A stretch of DNA of 35,705 bases from Planctomycetia bacterium (GTDB lineage Bacteria > Planctomycetota > Planctomycetia > Gemmatales > Gemmataceae), in contig SXID01000235.1 in assembly GCA_005772955.1 (NCBI GenBank), positions 1-35,705 of the forward strand, read 5' to 3'. Below, one piece after another: positions 16,545 through 25,573 of this stretch. Made by a program: the position numbers and the translations under genes. The number at the start of each line of letters is the position of its first letter. The stretch's first letter is position 1. The notes beneath the pieces are model-generated. The model was not told the DNA's origin, ran no database searches, and saw nothing but the letters and a program-made list of their open reading frames with translations.

Positions 16545-16592
16545 CTGATCGTTTGGCGTTCGCTCTACCCACCCACCAAGCGACCCACAACC

Positions 16593-18119
16593 GTGCGCAG
16601 TTTCCACCTGACTCCGTCTCGGGCCGCCCTTCTGAGCGGTCTGTTTGTCGCCCTGTGGGGCGGCCTCGTCCTGGTGTTTCCAGATAAGCCGTCCGTTGCG
16701 CTGTGGGACGGTCTCGTACTTGTGCTTCCAGAAAAGCAGTTTGTCGCATTCATCGGCTGGGTGGTGCTGTACCTGATCGGGTTTGCGTGGGGAATCTACC
16801 TACTCGAACGCGCCGCGAAGCGGATTGAATCGTCCGCTGTTCCGACCAGAGACAACGCGCGACCGCAGATTTCGGTGAGTGGCGAAGCCGTCGGCAACCG
16901 GCGTGGCGCGTGGAACCCGTTCGATCCCGACGCGCGATACTATGGCCCCGCACTTGGTATCGTCTGCTTTTTCGTGTGCATGTCGCTTTTCGCCGCGGCG
17001 GTGGTTTCCGAGTTCCCTAACCTCGGTTCTGAATCGGCGGTGTTCAAACTTTGTGCGGCACTCCAGCCCGTGAAGTTCACGGCCCTCATCCTCGCGACTG
17101 CGGGTCTGGCAACGGCCGTGGCGCGGAGCAAGCGAGTCCGTCAGTCGCTCTCGATGATCGCCGCGTATTCGCTCCTCTTCACACTGGTGTACTTCCTCGC
17201 GCACCGGAGGTCTGGTACCAACGAGGAAGAATACGCGCTGCCTGCGGGCGGCGGCAACGACTCGCCACAGGCGATGTCGGTGAAGGTCCAGAAGGTTGTG
17301 CGCAAGCGGTACGTCATCAACCCCTACAGTTCCATCACGTTCGCGGCCCCGCCGCCAATCGAGAACATCGACGTGAAACTGACCGACGAGACGTCCAACC
17401 GGTATCAGGTCGGCATGGGCGATGGCGGTCTTGGGCAGGGCGACGGCGAAGGCGGCGGGTTCGGCAGCGGCAAGGACGGCGGCAAGATCCGCTTCATCCG
17501 ACTGCGTCACTCCGACAAGTCGTGGGATAAGAACTTCGGCATCGGTGGCGACCGCAATCTGCTCGCGGAACTGGTCGTTCGCTTTCCGAAGATGAACGGA
17601 AAAGTGGCCGACGAAACCGAGGCGATAGACTTCGTTACGCTCGGCAACTACAAGCCGAAGGCCGCGCCGCCCGTGGTGTACGTCGGCGGTGCGGGCACGT
17701 TCGCGCCGTCGGCCACCGACAAGCGAGTACTGAAGCAGTACATCACTGAGCGGCACGGCATGATCCTTGGGGACACGCTTGGCGGTGGCGCGTTCCACAG
17801 CAACTTCATCGCTGTGATGAACGAGATCACGGGCACAACGCGAGTTGAGATTCCCCGCGACGACCCCATCCACAAGCGGCCCTACGAGATTCCCCAATTG
17901 CCGTTCGTTGTTGCGCACGGCGGTTCGACCCCATACGGTTGGAAGCTCGACGGGCGCTGGGTGGTGTACCACCACCCCGGCGCGCTCAGCGACGCGTGGC
18001 GCGACGACCGCGCCGGCATCAAGAAGGTCATCGCCGACCACTGTTACTTGCTCGGCATCAATATTATCTCTTACGCTCACCGGGAGCACGACCAATGGCG
18101 CCGTTCGCAACAACCCTGA
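16593..18119 (+). CDS. Multi-pass membrane protein with C-terminal DUF4159 domain
   Basis: This 508-residue protein begins with GTG. Five hydrophobic segments are visible at about residues 11-30, 50-70, 122-142, 160-176 and 188-205. A glycine-rich stretch follows near 275-295, then a DUF4159 domain from about 298 to 500. DUF4159 features include FIRLRHSDKSWD at its start and a family-like GRWVVYHHPGALSDAWRD segment late in it. DUF4159 is related to glutamine-amidotransferase-like folds and occurs mostly in planctomycetes and other bacteria near membrane-complex genes; its role is unknown. The first membrane segment contains a 16-residue tandem duplication. The 3' end overlaps the next gene's likely ATG by 25 bases. 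Confidence 0.88.
   Translation: MRSFHLTPSRAALLSGLFVALWGGLVLVFPDKPSVALWDGLVLVLPEKQFVAFIGWVVLYLIGFAWGIYLLERAAKRIESSAVPTRDNARPQISVSGEAVGNRRGAWNPFDPDARYYGPALGIVCFFVCMSLFAAAVVSEFPNLGSESAVFKLCAALQPVKFTALILATAGLATAVARSKRVRQSLSMIAAYSLLFTLVYFLAHRRSGTNEEEYALPAGGGNDSPQAMSVKVQKVVRKRYVINPYSSITFAAPPPIENIDVKLTDETSNRYQVGMGDGGLGQGDGEGGGFGSGKDGGKIRFIRLRHSDKSWDKNFGIGGDRNLLAELVVRFPKMNGKVADETEAIDFVTLGNYKPKAAPPVVYVGGAGTFAPSATDKRVLKQYITERHGMILGDTLGGGAFHSNFIAVMNEITGTTRVEIPRDDPIHKRPYEIPQLPFVVAHGGSTPYGWKLDGRWVVYHHPGALSDAWRDDRAGIKKVIADHCYLLGINIISYAHREHDQWRRSQQP
16644..16739 (+). repeat. 48-base in-frame tandem duplication
   Basis: Two adjacent 48-base units code FVALWGGLVLVFPDKP and SVALWDGLVLVLPEKQ, about 77% identical at DNA level by hand count; the next bases restart with FVAF. 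The duplication lies in the first membrane segment of the DUF4159 protein and so lengthens or doubles this segment. Confidence 0.85.
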
Positions 18120-19852
18120 GTGCGGAAGAACCCCTCCCCCCAACCCCCTCCCCTAAGAAGGGAGGGGGAGCCTGCATTACACCCCCTCCCTTCTTAGAGG
18201 AGGGGGTTGGGGGGAGGGGTCGTCTTTTCTTCCGCATCGCGCTCGTCGTGCTCGCCCTCGGCTTCTGCGCAACGCTCGCGCCGGCTGGACCGCTTGACGA
18301 GATGTCGGTCGAGCGCTGGGCGAAGCTCAAGGAAGCGGAACGGTTCCAACTGAACGCCGCCGAACGACTCTTCCGCGAGAGCCAGTGGAAGGCCGCGGCC
18401 GACGAGTACGAGAAGTTCCTCAAGCTCTACGAGCGGAGCGAGGGGGCCGCGTTCGCCCAACTCAAATGGTCGCACTGCCAGGTGAACCTGCGGAGGCAGA
18501 ACGCCGCCATCAAGGACGGCTACCAGTCGCTGCTCGACTACTACCCGGAATCCCCGGAAGCCCCGATCGCGGGGTTGCTAATCGGGCGCACGTATCGCGA
18601 CATCGGCGACGCGAAGCCCGCGAAGAAAGCCTACGCGAAGGTGATCGCGGCGCACCCCAAACACTTCGCCGCGGTGATGTCACGCCTGGACCTGGTCGAA
18701 CTTGCGGCCAAGGAGAACGACACTGAGACTTACGCGCGACTACTGCGCGAACTCACATACGACGTTGAGCGTAAGGGCGCGACGACTGCGCCGTGCGTTA
18801 CGGCGTCGCAGCAATACGCACGGCTCACGTTCCGCGCGGGCAACTTCGAGGAAGGGCTGAAGGCGCTTGCCACCAGTTGTTCAGAGGCACAGTTGCCTCA
18901 CCACCTCATGCACCCCAGTTGGGGCGCACTGCCGACCATCGTGGGCGAACTCACTGGGTCGAAGGACGAACCGACGAAGAAGAACGGCGAGAAACTCACG
19001 GACGCTGGCGCGGCGTGGTTCAAGACGCAAGTGACGGCCAACCTGAAAGACCCGAAGACCAAGCCGCAGGCACAGGCGGCCTGGTACGACATCGCCGAGA
19101 TTCGCCGGCACGCGGGCCAGACGGACAAGCAGAAGGCGGTGTACGAGGACATCATCGCCACGCTCGGGCCGGACGACACCACGCTCGGGTACCTCGCACG
19201 CTGGTACAAGGTCCACAAGCAACCGGAACTGGCGCGCACGACCTACGGCAGATTCAAGGACGTGGCCGAGGGACAGGGTCAGATCGCGCTAAGTTACCGC
19301 GAAGAGACCCCACCGCAGACTGACAAGGCGGTCGCGATATACCGGCAACTCGCGGCTGATGTGAAGGTGGCTCCGCGGTGGCTCGGCGAAGCGGCAATGG
19401 CGTACCGCCGCGGCGGCAAGCCCGATCTCGCCATAGCCGTGTACCGCGAACTGATCACCTCCGACGCGAAGGGCGCCGACGCTTACGCCATCGAGATCGC
19501 CGAAACGCTGTACCAGGCGCAGCGGTGGAAGGAGTGCATCGCCGCGTACCGGGGCACCAACAACTTCCCGACGAACTACCTGCACATGGCGACCGCGAAC
19601 CGGCGCCTCAAGCAGTACGACGAGGCCATCGCGCTCTACCGACAAGTGATCGCGGCTTCCCCGGCAAACGCGTCTTCCGCGCTGCTTCAGATTGCATACA
19701 CGCAGGAAGAAGCAGGCAAGAAGGAAGACGCGATCAAAACGCTGAAGCAGATTTGTGACAAGCACCCAAAGACATCTGAGGGTAGCACGGCCCACACCCG
19801 GCTGAACGACGTGTATAAGATTCCCATCACGCTCGGCGGGGCCAAGGATTGA
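18095..19852 (+). CDS. Exported TPR protein
   Basis: The protein has about 585 residues if it starts at ATG 18095, which overlaps the end of the DUF4159 gene. Residues about 12-42 are encoded by a large inverted repeat (18131-18219). Only after it comes the signal peptide (FRIALVVLALGFCATLAPAGP, about residues 46-66), an unusual position. No ATG lies between the repeat and the signal, so either translation runs through the hairpin or a rare start is used. The remainder is TPR repeats (for example residues about 85-210 and 400-575), with motifs like YRELITSDAKGADAYAIEIAE and YRQVIAASPANASSALLQIAY, as in tol-pal-type YbgF proteins. It probably acts in the periplasm with the other TPR proteins of this locus. 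Confidence 0.82.
   Translation: MAPFATTLSAEEPLPPTPSPKKGGGACITPPPFLEEGVGGRGRLFFRIALVVLALGFCATLAPAGPLDEMSVERWAKLKEAERFQLNAAERLFRESQWKAAADEYEKFLKLYERSEGAAFAQLKWSHCQVNLRRQNAAIKDGYQSLLDYYPESPEAPIAGLLIGRTYRDIGDAKPAKKAYAKVIAAHPKHFAAVMSRLDLVELAAKENDTETYARLLRELTYDVERKGATTAPCVTASQQYARLTFRAGNFEEGLKALATSCSEAQLPHHLMHPSWGALPTIVGELTGSKDEPTKKNGEKLTDAGAAWFKTQVTANLKDPKTKPQAQAAWYDIAEIRRHAGQTDKQKAVYEDIIATLGPDDTTLGYLARWYKVHKQPELARTTYGRFKDVAEGQGQIALSYREETPPQTDKAVAIYRQLAADVKVAPRWLGEAAMAYRRGGKPDLAIAVYRELITSDAKGADAYAIEIAETLYQAQRWKECIAAYRGTNNFPTNYLHMATANRRLKQYDEAIALYRQVIAASPANASSALLQIAYTQEEAGKKEDAIKTLKQICDKHPKTSEGSTAHTRLNDVYKIPITLGGAKD
18131..18219. repeat. 38-bp near-perfect inverted repeat inside a coding region
   Basis: Arms at 18131-18168 and 18182-18219 are complementary at 37 of 38 positions, with a 13-base loop. 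The arms are built of C-runs and G-runs. Outside them TGCGGAAGAA (18121-18130) and TTCTTCCGCA (18227-18236) are also inverted copies. It resembles MITE-like or REP-like elements. It begins 12 bases after the DUF4159 stop codon and is open in the frame of the TPR gene. Confidence 0.9.
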
Positions 19853-19972
19853 GTCTTACTTTACGCGGTCGGGACCGAAGACAGTTCGTTCCTGACGCGC
19901 CGGAAGCGTAAGCGATTGGCAGCGTTATCCATCGCGTACGGTTCCGGTTCTTCAAACCGTCTCAATCCCAGT

Positions 19973-20434
19973 TCACGGCGGGCTGAGGTCGAAGTTGTAC
20001 GCGCCTGCGGTCGGGTTCTCGACCACCTCGATCTGTAGGTCGGTTGTCTCTTTCTTCACGTACTTCGCTGCGACATGCGCCCGAATGGGCTTCAGTTGCC
20101 CGCTCGCGTCGTAGGCTGGCGCCGCCGGGACCGGCTCGGCCCACGCCCAGACCACGACCTTGTACCGACCCGGACGAACCCCGCCCTTGTCGTTGGTCGC
20201 CAGCGTGTAGGTGCCATCCGGTTGGAGGTCGCCCAGGGAATACTCTGCGTGCGTATTGCCCTGAGGCTCGTCCGGGATGAACGCGAGTTGACCCGCTGTC
20301 AGCGGTTTACCGCTGACAGTCACCCGTCCGGAAACGGTGACGAACTTCTCGGGCGGCGGGCTACCACAGCCCACCGCCAGAAGTCCCGTACACACCGCCA
20401 GTGCCACCACGCCTAACTTTCGCATCGGATCCAT
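19973..20434 (-). CDS. Small lipoprotein, carboxypeptidase-regulatory-like
   Basis: This 153-residue protein has a lipoprotein signal (VVALAVCTGLLAVGC, lipobox AVGC with the cysteine at about residue 23), so it should be lipid-anchored. The mature part is a single small beta domain with VSGRVTVSGKPLTAGQLAF and GRYKVVVWAW, typical of the many planctomycete lipoproteins with a carboxypeptidase-regulatory (transthyretin-like) fold. The second ATG (20425) could also be the start. It follows the DUF1559 gene by 28 bases on the same strand, a frequent pairing in planctomycetes, so the two are probably co-transcribed. Precise function is unknown. Bases 19853-19972 before it hold no gene I can support. 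Confidence 0.85.
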   Translation of the reverse strand: MDPMRKLGVVALAVCTGLLAVGCGSPPPEKFVTVSGRVTVSGKPLTAGQLAFIPDEPQGNTHAEYSLGDLQPDGTYTLATNDKGGVRPGRYKVVVWAWAEPVPAAPAYDASGQLKPIRAHVAAKYVKKETTDLQIEVVENPTAGAYNFDLSPP

Positions 20435-20462
20435 CCCGGGTGATCGTTCGGAGTTCGGCCGG

Positions 20463-21518
<1,056 letters not shown>

Positions 21519-21821
21519 GATAAGCATCCTAGGCGGGATGATTAACGGCCTGCATGCCGGGATGGGAACCCGATCACGGGCCGAACTGGCGGATCGCAGT
21601 GGTTGCAGGTGCCGCGACAAAGGAGCGCACTTCCAGGCAGAAATTGAGAGTAACAGCACCGCATGGGGATGTCAATCAGTACAGGGCAGTGACGTGTGAG
21701 CCTGGGAAGTTTGGAATGTGGCGTCGCGGCATCGCTCGATCCCAGAACGAGCGAAAACCGAGGCATTCAGACCCGGCGCCCAACAACCTACGTCCTCGCG
21801 TCAATCTCTGAGCAGCGTTGG

Positions 21822-23075
21822 TCACGCTGGTTTCAGGTGCCTGTCGAGGAAGGCGAAGCAGTCGTCCTGCATCTCCTTCGTGAACTTGTGCGGCACGTCG
21901 TAGAACCGACCGGTAAATTGCTCCTTCGACCCCGCCTTCTCGTACACCTTCGCGATCACTTCAACGGACTCCTTCATCCCCGCGAGCGGAAACAGCCCGT
22001 CCCTGGAACATTGCTGCACGAGCAGCGCTCGCGGGGCCGCCAGCGAAACCACGTCGGGCAGGTCGAGCCACCGGTGCAGGTGCGGAACGAAGTGGACGAA
22101 CGAGTGCGTGTCGAGGTGCGCTTTCACCATCGGGCGCACCGTAGACATGAACCCGGTCACGCACGCCGCCGCGATGCGGTCGTCTAAACCCGCCAGGTAC
22201 AGCGTGCGGTGCCCGCCCATCGAGACGCCGAGACACCCGATGCGCTTCGGATCGACCTCCGGCCGCGACACGAGGTAGTCCACGGTGCGGATGTCGTCCC
22301 ACGTCACGATGCCCGGCCACGTCAACCCCGCGAGCGTCAAGCCCTTCACGACGGTCGATTCTTTTGCGCGGCACTTCGCGTTGAGTTGCTGCACGTCGGC
22401 CGCGGTGTACTTGGTGCGGTCCCAACCGGTCTTCGCGTCCGCGTCCATCATTACGCGGCGCTCGCCGAACATGAACGCGTCGATCACGATCACCACGTAC
22501 CCGCGACGCACGAACGCCGTGGCCGTGGGTCGGCCGTCGTAATTGCGCTCGTGGTAGTCGGTCATCACCGGATGATTCTTGCCAAAGTCGATTACCTTCT
22601 CTTTGCCGAACACAAACATCCCGCCGTGCGAGTGCAGATCGACGATCGCGGGTGCCGGCTTCTTCAGCCCCTTCGGAATGAGCACATACGCGGGCACGCG
22701 GAACTGCGGGCTGGTGGAGAAGAGAACCTTCTCGCGGGTGTAATCCGCCAACTCGGTGCGCTCGATCACTTCCGGCTTCGGATCGACCTTCGCGGGCCGG
22801 TACGCGAACGCCTCGAACACCTTCTCGCGCCCGGCTTGCTTGAACTCGTCGAGTGTCTTGAAGCGGTCGCCGAGGAACGAGTACGCGAAGCGGTTCGCCT
22901 CCGCGAGTTCGTTCACCGGCGTGAAGTTCGTGCCGAGGTCGGCCCCGGTGGGTTTTAGTTCGCGTGGCGCGTCGATTGGCAGGTCGAGCGCACGAACGGG
23001 GTCCGCGGTCACGGCCAGCCCCAGCGCCGCCGGCACCGCGGCCCGTTGCAGAAACTCGCGTCGCGTCGCGCCCAT
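21822..23075 (-). CDS. Tat-exported alpha/beta hydrolase (acetyl xylan esterase-like)
   Basis: The product has about 417 residues from ATG 23075, which is preceded by GAGGAG at good spacing. An upstream in-frame ATG (23141) lies within a terminator hairpin and is rejected. The N-terminus has a twin-arginine signal (TRREFLQRAAVPAALG). The body is an alpha/beta hydrolase with the nucleophile elbow GVSMGG (Ser285) and HGG-like HSHGGMF earlier near residue 150. The late DGLFPLAGM and HKFTKEM segments probably carry the acid and histidine of the triad. It resembles acetyl xylan esterase and dienelactone-hydrolase-type enzymes, so a carbohydrate-ester substrate is plausible but not shown. It is downstream of a porin gene in the same direction, with a terminator-like hairpin between. 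Bases 21519-21821 behind its stop hold no gene I can support. Confidence 0.86.
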   Translation of the reverse strand: MGATRREFLQRAAVPAALGLAVTADPVRALDLPIDAPRELKPTGADLGTNFTPVNELAEANRFAYSFLGDRFKTLDEFKQAGREKVFEAFAYRPAKVDPKPEVIERTELADYTREKVLFSTSPQFRVPAYVLIPKGLKKPAPAIVDLHSHGGMFVFGKEKVIDFGKNHPVMTDYHERNYDGRPTATAFVRRGYVVIVIDAFMFGERRVMMDADAKTGWDRTKYTAADVQQLNAKCRAKESTVVKGLTLAGLTWPGIVTWDDIRTVDYLVSRPEVDPKRIGCLGVSMGGHRTLYLAGLDDRIAAACVTGFMSTVRPMVKAHLDTHSFVHFVPHLHRWLDLPDVVSLAAPRALLVQQCSRDGLFPLAGMKESVEVIAKVYEKAGSKEQFTGRFYDVPHKFTKEMQDDCFAFLDRHLKPA

Positions 23076-23103
23076 TCGTGTATCTCCTCGGTGGCGGAAA
23101 CGG

Positions 23104-23144
23104 AGTGTGCCCGGCGGAACCGCGATGGTTCCGCCGGGCACACT
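23104..23144 (-). terminator. Strong hairpin after the porin gene
   Basis: An 18-bp perfect GC-rich stem with a 5-base loop (GCGAT) lies 20 bases beyond the stop of the minus-strand porin gene and before the hydrolase gene. After it on the minus strand comes CCGTTTCC, only a short T-run. It is probably an intrinsic terminator or a partial read-through terminator. Confidence 0.7.
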
Positions 23145-23164
23145 TCAAGATACTCGCGGACGCG

Positions 23165-24634
23165 TCAGTAGTTGATCTGGAACTGCGCGCGGAGTACACC
23201 GCCCTCAAAGTTCCGATACGACCGCGTGTTGGCCCGGTCGATCGCGGTCAGGCTCACGTTGTCCACGAAGTTGTATTCCAACACCAACTCCATCTCCTTG
23301 CGGATCTGCCACTCCACGCCGATGTCCCACTGGTTGGTGGTGCCGAACGGGGCGTTCGCTGCCGACCGGTAGCCGCCGTCGAAGTGCTGATACCGGACGT
23401 ATGGGGTGAAGATGCCGCAGTTCGGCGTGTCGTGCTTGTACATCGCCATGACGTAACCACCGTGCAGGTTCCGCACCACGACGGCGGTCTGCGCGTCGTT
23501 CAGTCCCGGTCCCTCGCCGACGTTCCATTCAGCCTGGAACCCAAACGGCTGCGCGTACCAGATGAACGAGGCCGCGAGCCGCTGGTCGCGGTGCCCGCGC
23601 AGGTTGCCGGTGGCTCGCGTACCGGTCGGTGTGAACGACGACCCAGTCCCCAACCGGCGGATCGGTGCGCTCTCCACCACGTACTCGCCGGTGTACCCCT
23701 GGAGGCTTGCTTCCACCACCTGCCCGTTCGCCAGTTGAACCGGCCAGGTGACGCGGGCGACTGTGTGCAGGTTGCGGTTCTGCTCCAGTTGCGACCCGCC
23801 CTGACCGTTGTAAACGCCGAGGCCGAAGATGCCGTAGTTGCCCGATCCCTTCAGCCCGCCATCCACCAGTTCCTTGAACAGATTCTGCTTGTCCTCTGGG
23901 GTCCAGTAGTAGAACACGCCGAGGTCGCGCTCGTTCGGGCTGACCGCGGAGTTGATCGGGTCGGTACGGTCCAGTGGCACCCGGTTCTGGCTCGACTGCA
24001 AGTTCTCGAATCCGAACGGCACCTTCGACAGACCGACCCGGAACCGGTGGACCTTGTCGGTGTCGAGGTACACGTCGCCGTACAGGTCGCGCATCTGCGC
24101 GAAGAGCGTGCCGTTGGGGCTACCCGTGGGCGTATTTCCGGCGTCCACCTGCGCATACAGGCTGAGGTGTTCACTAACGTCGCCGAACAGGATGAACCGC
24201 GCACGCCGGACCGAGAAGTCTTCGGCACTGCCGTTGATAGAGCGGTCGCCGAGAAGCGTTCGCGGAACTCCAATCGGGTCGCTGTCGAGGGTCCGCCCGA
24301 AACGAAACTGGGTGTAGCCGCGGACGCTGAGTTTCTCGTACCAGCCCTTCGACTTCGCCCCCTTCACTGGGGCCGGGTGGAGCGAGTCGAACAGCGACTT
24401 CAGCCCGTAGTTGTCGTCGTGGTGGAGCGAATCCACCAGTGGGTTCGGCGCGCCACCCGGAGTCACGGCGGCGGTCGCGTCCGCACCGGGCGCCGCGACC
24501 TCAATCGTGGGCGGAAGTTGCTCCGCAGACGGTGGTTGGAACGCGGGCTGCGCGAGTGCCGTCGCCGCGCTCAACGCGATGCAGCACAGAGTGGCAATGG
24601 TCCTTTGGGTGTGCGCAAGGAGGGTAGGCGCCAC
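23165..24634 (-). CDS. Phosphate-selective porin O/P-like outer-membrane protein
   Basis: The product has about 489 residues. The frame opens at GTG 24691, but a possible promoter places the transcript start near 24690, so the GTG at 24634, which leads straight into a signal peptide (RTIATLCCIALSAATALAQ), is preferred. A linker rich in Pro/Ala and a segment near residue 75-90 precede the barrel. Then come strands typical of the OprP/OprO family: VRGYTQFRFGR, DFSVRRARFILFGDVSEHLSLYAQVD, VHRFRVGLSKVPFGFENLQSS and RDLGVFYYW. The last strand ends in a hydrophobic pattern with no terminal Phe (ends AQFQINY). Members form outer-membrane channels, some selective for phosphate or polyphosphate; the selectivity here is not decided by sequence. 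The start codon is the least certain part. Confidence 0.88.
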   Translation of the reverse strand: MAPTLLAHTQRTIATLCCIALSAATALAQPAFQPPSAEQLPPTIEVAAPGADATAAVTPGGAPNPLVDSLHHDDNYGLKSLFDSLHPAPVKGAKSKGWYEKLSVRGYTQFRFGRTLDSDPIGVPRTLLGDRSINGSAEDFSVRRARFILFGDVSEHLSLYAQVDAGNTPTGSPNGTLFAQMRDLYGDVYLDTDKVHRFRVGLSKVPFGFENLQSSQNRVPLDRTDPINSAVSPNERDLGVFYYWTPEDKQNLFKELVDGGLKGSGNYGIFGLGVYNGQGGSQLEQNRNLHTVARVTWPVQLANGQVVEASLQGYTGEYVVESAPIRRLGTGSSFTPTGTRATGNLRGHRDQRLAASFIWYAQPFGFQAEWNVGEGPGLNDAQTAVVVRNLHGGYVMAMYKHDTPNCGIFTPYVRYQHFDGGYRSAANAPFGTTNQWDIGVEWQIRKEMELVLEYNFVDNVSLTAIDRANTRSYRNFEGGVLRAQFQINY

Positions 24635-24696
24635 GGTTGTCTCGTTACGTATCGATTCCGTTCCAACTCGATGAGGTAGGTATCGACCCACTTGAA

Positions 24697-24724
24697 ATAA
24701 TTCGTGAGAAATTGTTCGTGTCGA
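24697..24724 (-). promoter_or_regulatory. Possible promoter of the porin gene
   Basis: On the minus strand TCGACA (24724-24719, 5 of 6 to the -35 consensus) and AATTAT (24702-24697, 4 of 6 to the -10 consensus) are 16 bases apart. The surrounding DNA is unusually AT-rich for this window. The predicted transcript start near 24690 would leave a leader of about 56 bases before GTG 24634. Confidence 0.35.
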
Positions 24725-25007
24725 GAGGTATTCGGCTGCGTAACCCTCTTCGGCCTCGCGATTGTGAAGACGCTTGCCGAGGTTTCCTTGCCGCGATCAC
24801 CACCCATTCCCCAGTTTCCGTCGAACGGCCTCGAACCGCTCCAATGGATGATGGACGCTTGCGCGTGGCTGCTGCTACCATGTTCTTATTCCTCTCTTCC
24901 CGCGCTGAGCGCCCCGCGAAAAGCAGGAGATGTTCCGCCATGCCCCGCCGACCGCGAACAGAAGACTCCGCTGTGCGGGCGCACCGACCCCGATCTCGAC
25001 GCGCCGG
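24725..25007. other. Stretch without a supported gene
   Basis: No reading frame here resembles a protein family. A plus-strand frame near 24930-25005 (with PADREQKTPLC and TDPDLDAP) could be an upstream, frame-shifted part of the hydrolase remnant at 25008-25280, but the match is too short to claim. The rest appears to be decayed or non-coding sequence. Confidence 0.5.
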
Positions 25008-25280
25008 AAGTACCTTGCGCACGACATCACCGTGCAACCCGGCTCGCGCATGCGGCACATCCTGGGCGACGCCATCGTGCCGGTGAACCGCATACACCAT
25101 CAGGCGATCAAAGACCTCGCGCCGACCGCCTACGCGCCGGACGGCATCATCGAGGGCGTCGAAGGGACGGACTCGCAGTACCTGATCGCGGTGCAGTGGC
25201 ACCCGGAAGAACTGACGGAAACTCAACCCGGCATGGCGCGGCTGTTCACTACCTTCGCAGACACGTCCAGCGCCGCGTGA
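25008..25280 (+). pseudogene. 3' remnant of a class I glutamine-amidotransferase-like hydrolase
   Basis: About 90 codons match the C-terminal part of the gamma-glutamyl-GABA hydrolase (PuuD, peptidase C26) family: KYLAHDITVQPGSRM, VNRIHHQAIKDLAP, and AVQWHPEEL, which carries the catalytic His-Pro-Glu of class I amidotransferases. The N-terminal two thirds, including the nucleophile Cys (GxCRG), are absent. An ATG at 24930 opens the frame, but its first 26 codons do not resemble the family. A frameshift near 25005 is possible. The product would be inactive, so this is scored as a gene fragment. Confidence 0.75.
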
Positions 25281-25354
25281 TGTAGAACAACGAAGAGGTT
25301 GGCCACAAAAAAGCACAAGAGGCATCACAGAAAACCAACAGCAGAACTGTTTTC

Positions 25355-25564
25355 AAACGCTCTTTACTGTTGACGAACGGTGTTAAAATCGTTTGGTAGG
25401 TGGACTACGAGGAGCACAACGTCACGGTTTATCGCCCGAACCAGAACACGAATGTTCTCCGCGAAGGCGGCGAACTCACCGGCGGAGACGATCAGGTCGC
25501 GGACATTTTCAAACTTACCGGCGAATGGGCGGTGACACCTCCACCACAAGCGCCGCTCGCGTAG
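25355..25564 (+). pseudogene. Remnant of a Uma2 family nuclease, with an in-frame stop
   Basis: In one frame the DNA reads TNGVKIVW, then TAG (25397-25399), then VDYEEHNVTVYRPNQ and LREGGELTGG, followed by VADIF. This is the C-terminal motif order of the Uma2 (DUF820, PD-(D/E)XK-type) family, where the stop replaces a hydrophobic residue of the VWVVD strand. The GGDVLPGF segment that normally follows GG is shortened by about six or seven residues. The N-terminal half with the nuclease core is absent. Uma2 genes are highly multicopy in planctomycetes, so loss of one is no surprise. Confidence 0.7.
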
Positions 25565-25573
25565 GCTGTCTGC

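Noticed and set aside
16800-18143. Minus-strand open frame of 447 codons opposite the DUF4159 gene
   Set aside because: No motifs; the plus strand has membrane spans and a DUF4159 domain.
19853-19972. Small inverted segments such as CGGTCGGGACCG after the third TPR gene, considered as a terminator
   Set aside because: The stems are only about 5 bp with very short loops and no T-run.
20296-20319. Perfect 10-bp stem with a 4-base loop inside the lipoprotein gene
   Set aside because: It codes a conserved-looking segment (VSGKPLTAG) and has no position that suggests control; probably chance in coding DNA.
22964-24679. Plus-strand open frame of 571 codons opposite the porin gene
   Set aside because: No family features, while the minus strand codes a clear OprP-like porin with signal peptide.
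24645-25328. Minus-strand open frame of 227 codons over the decayed zone
   Set aside because: It does not resemble a family, and the plus strand at 25008-25280 shows clear hydrolase motifs.
25287-25354. A-rich stretch (GGCCACAAAAAAGCACAAG) that looks like a dispersed repeat
   Set aside because: The composition stands out and similar strings are, as I recall, frequent in such genomes, but there is no second copy in the window to prove it.
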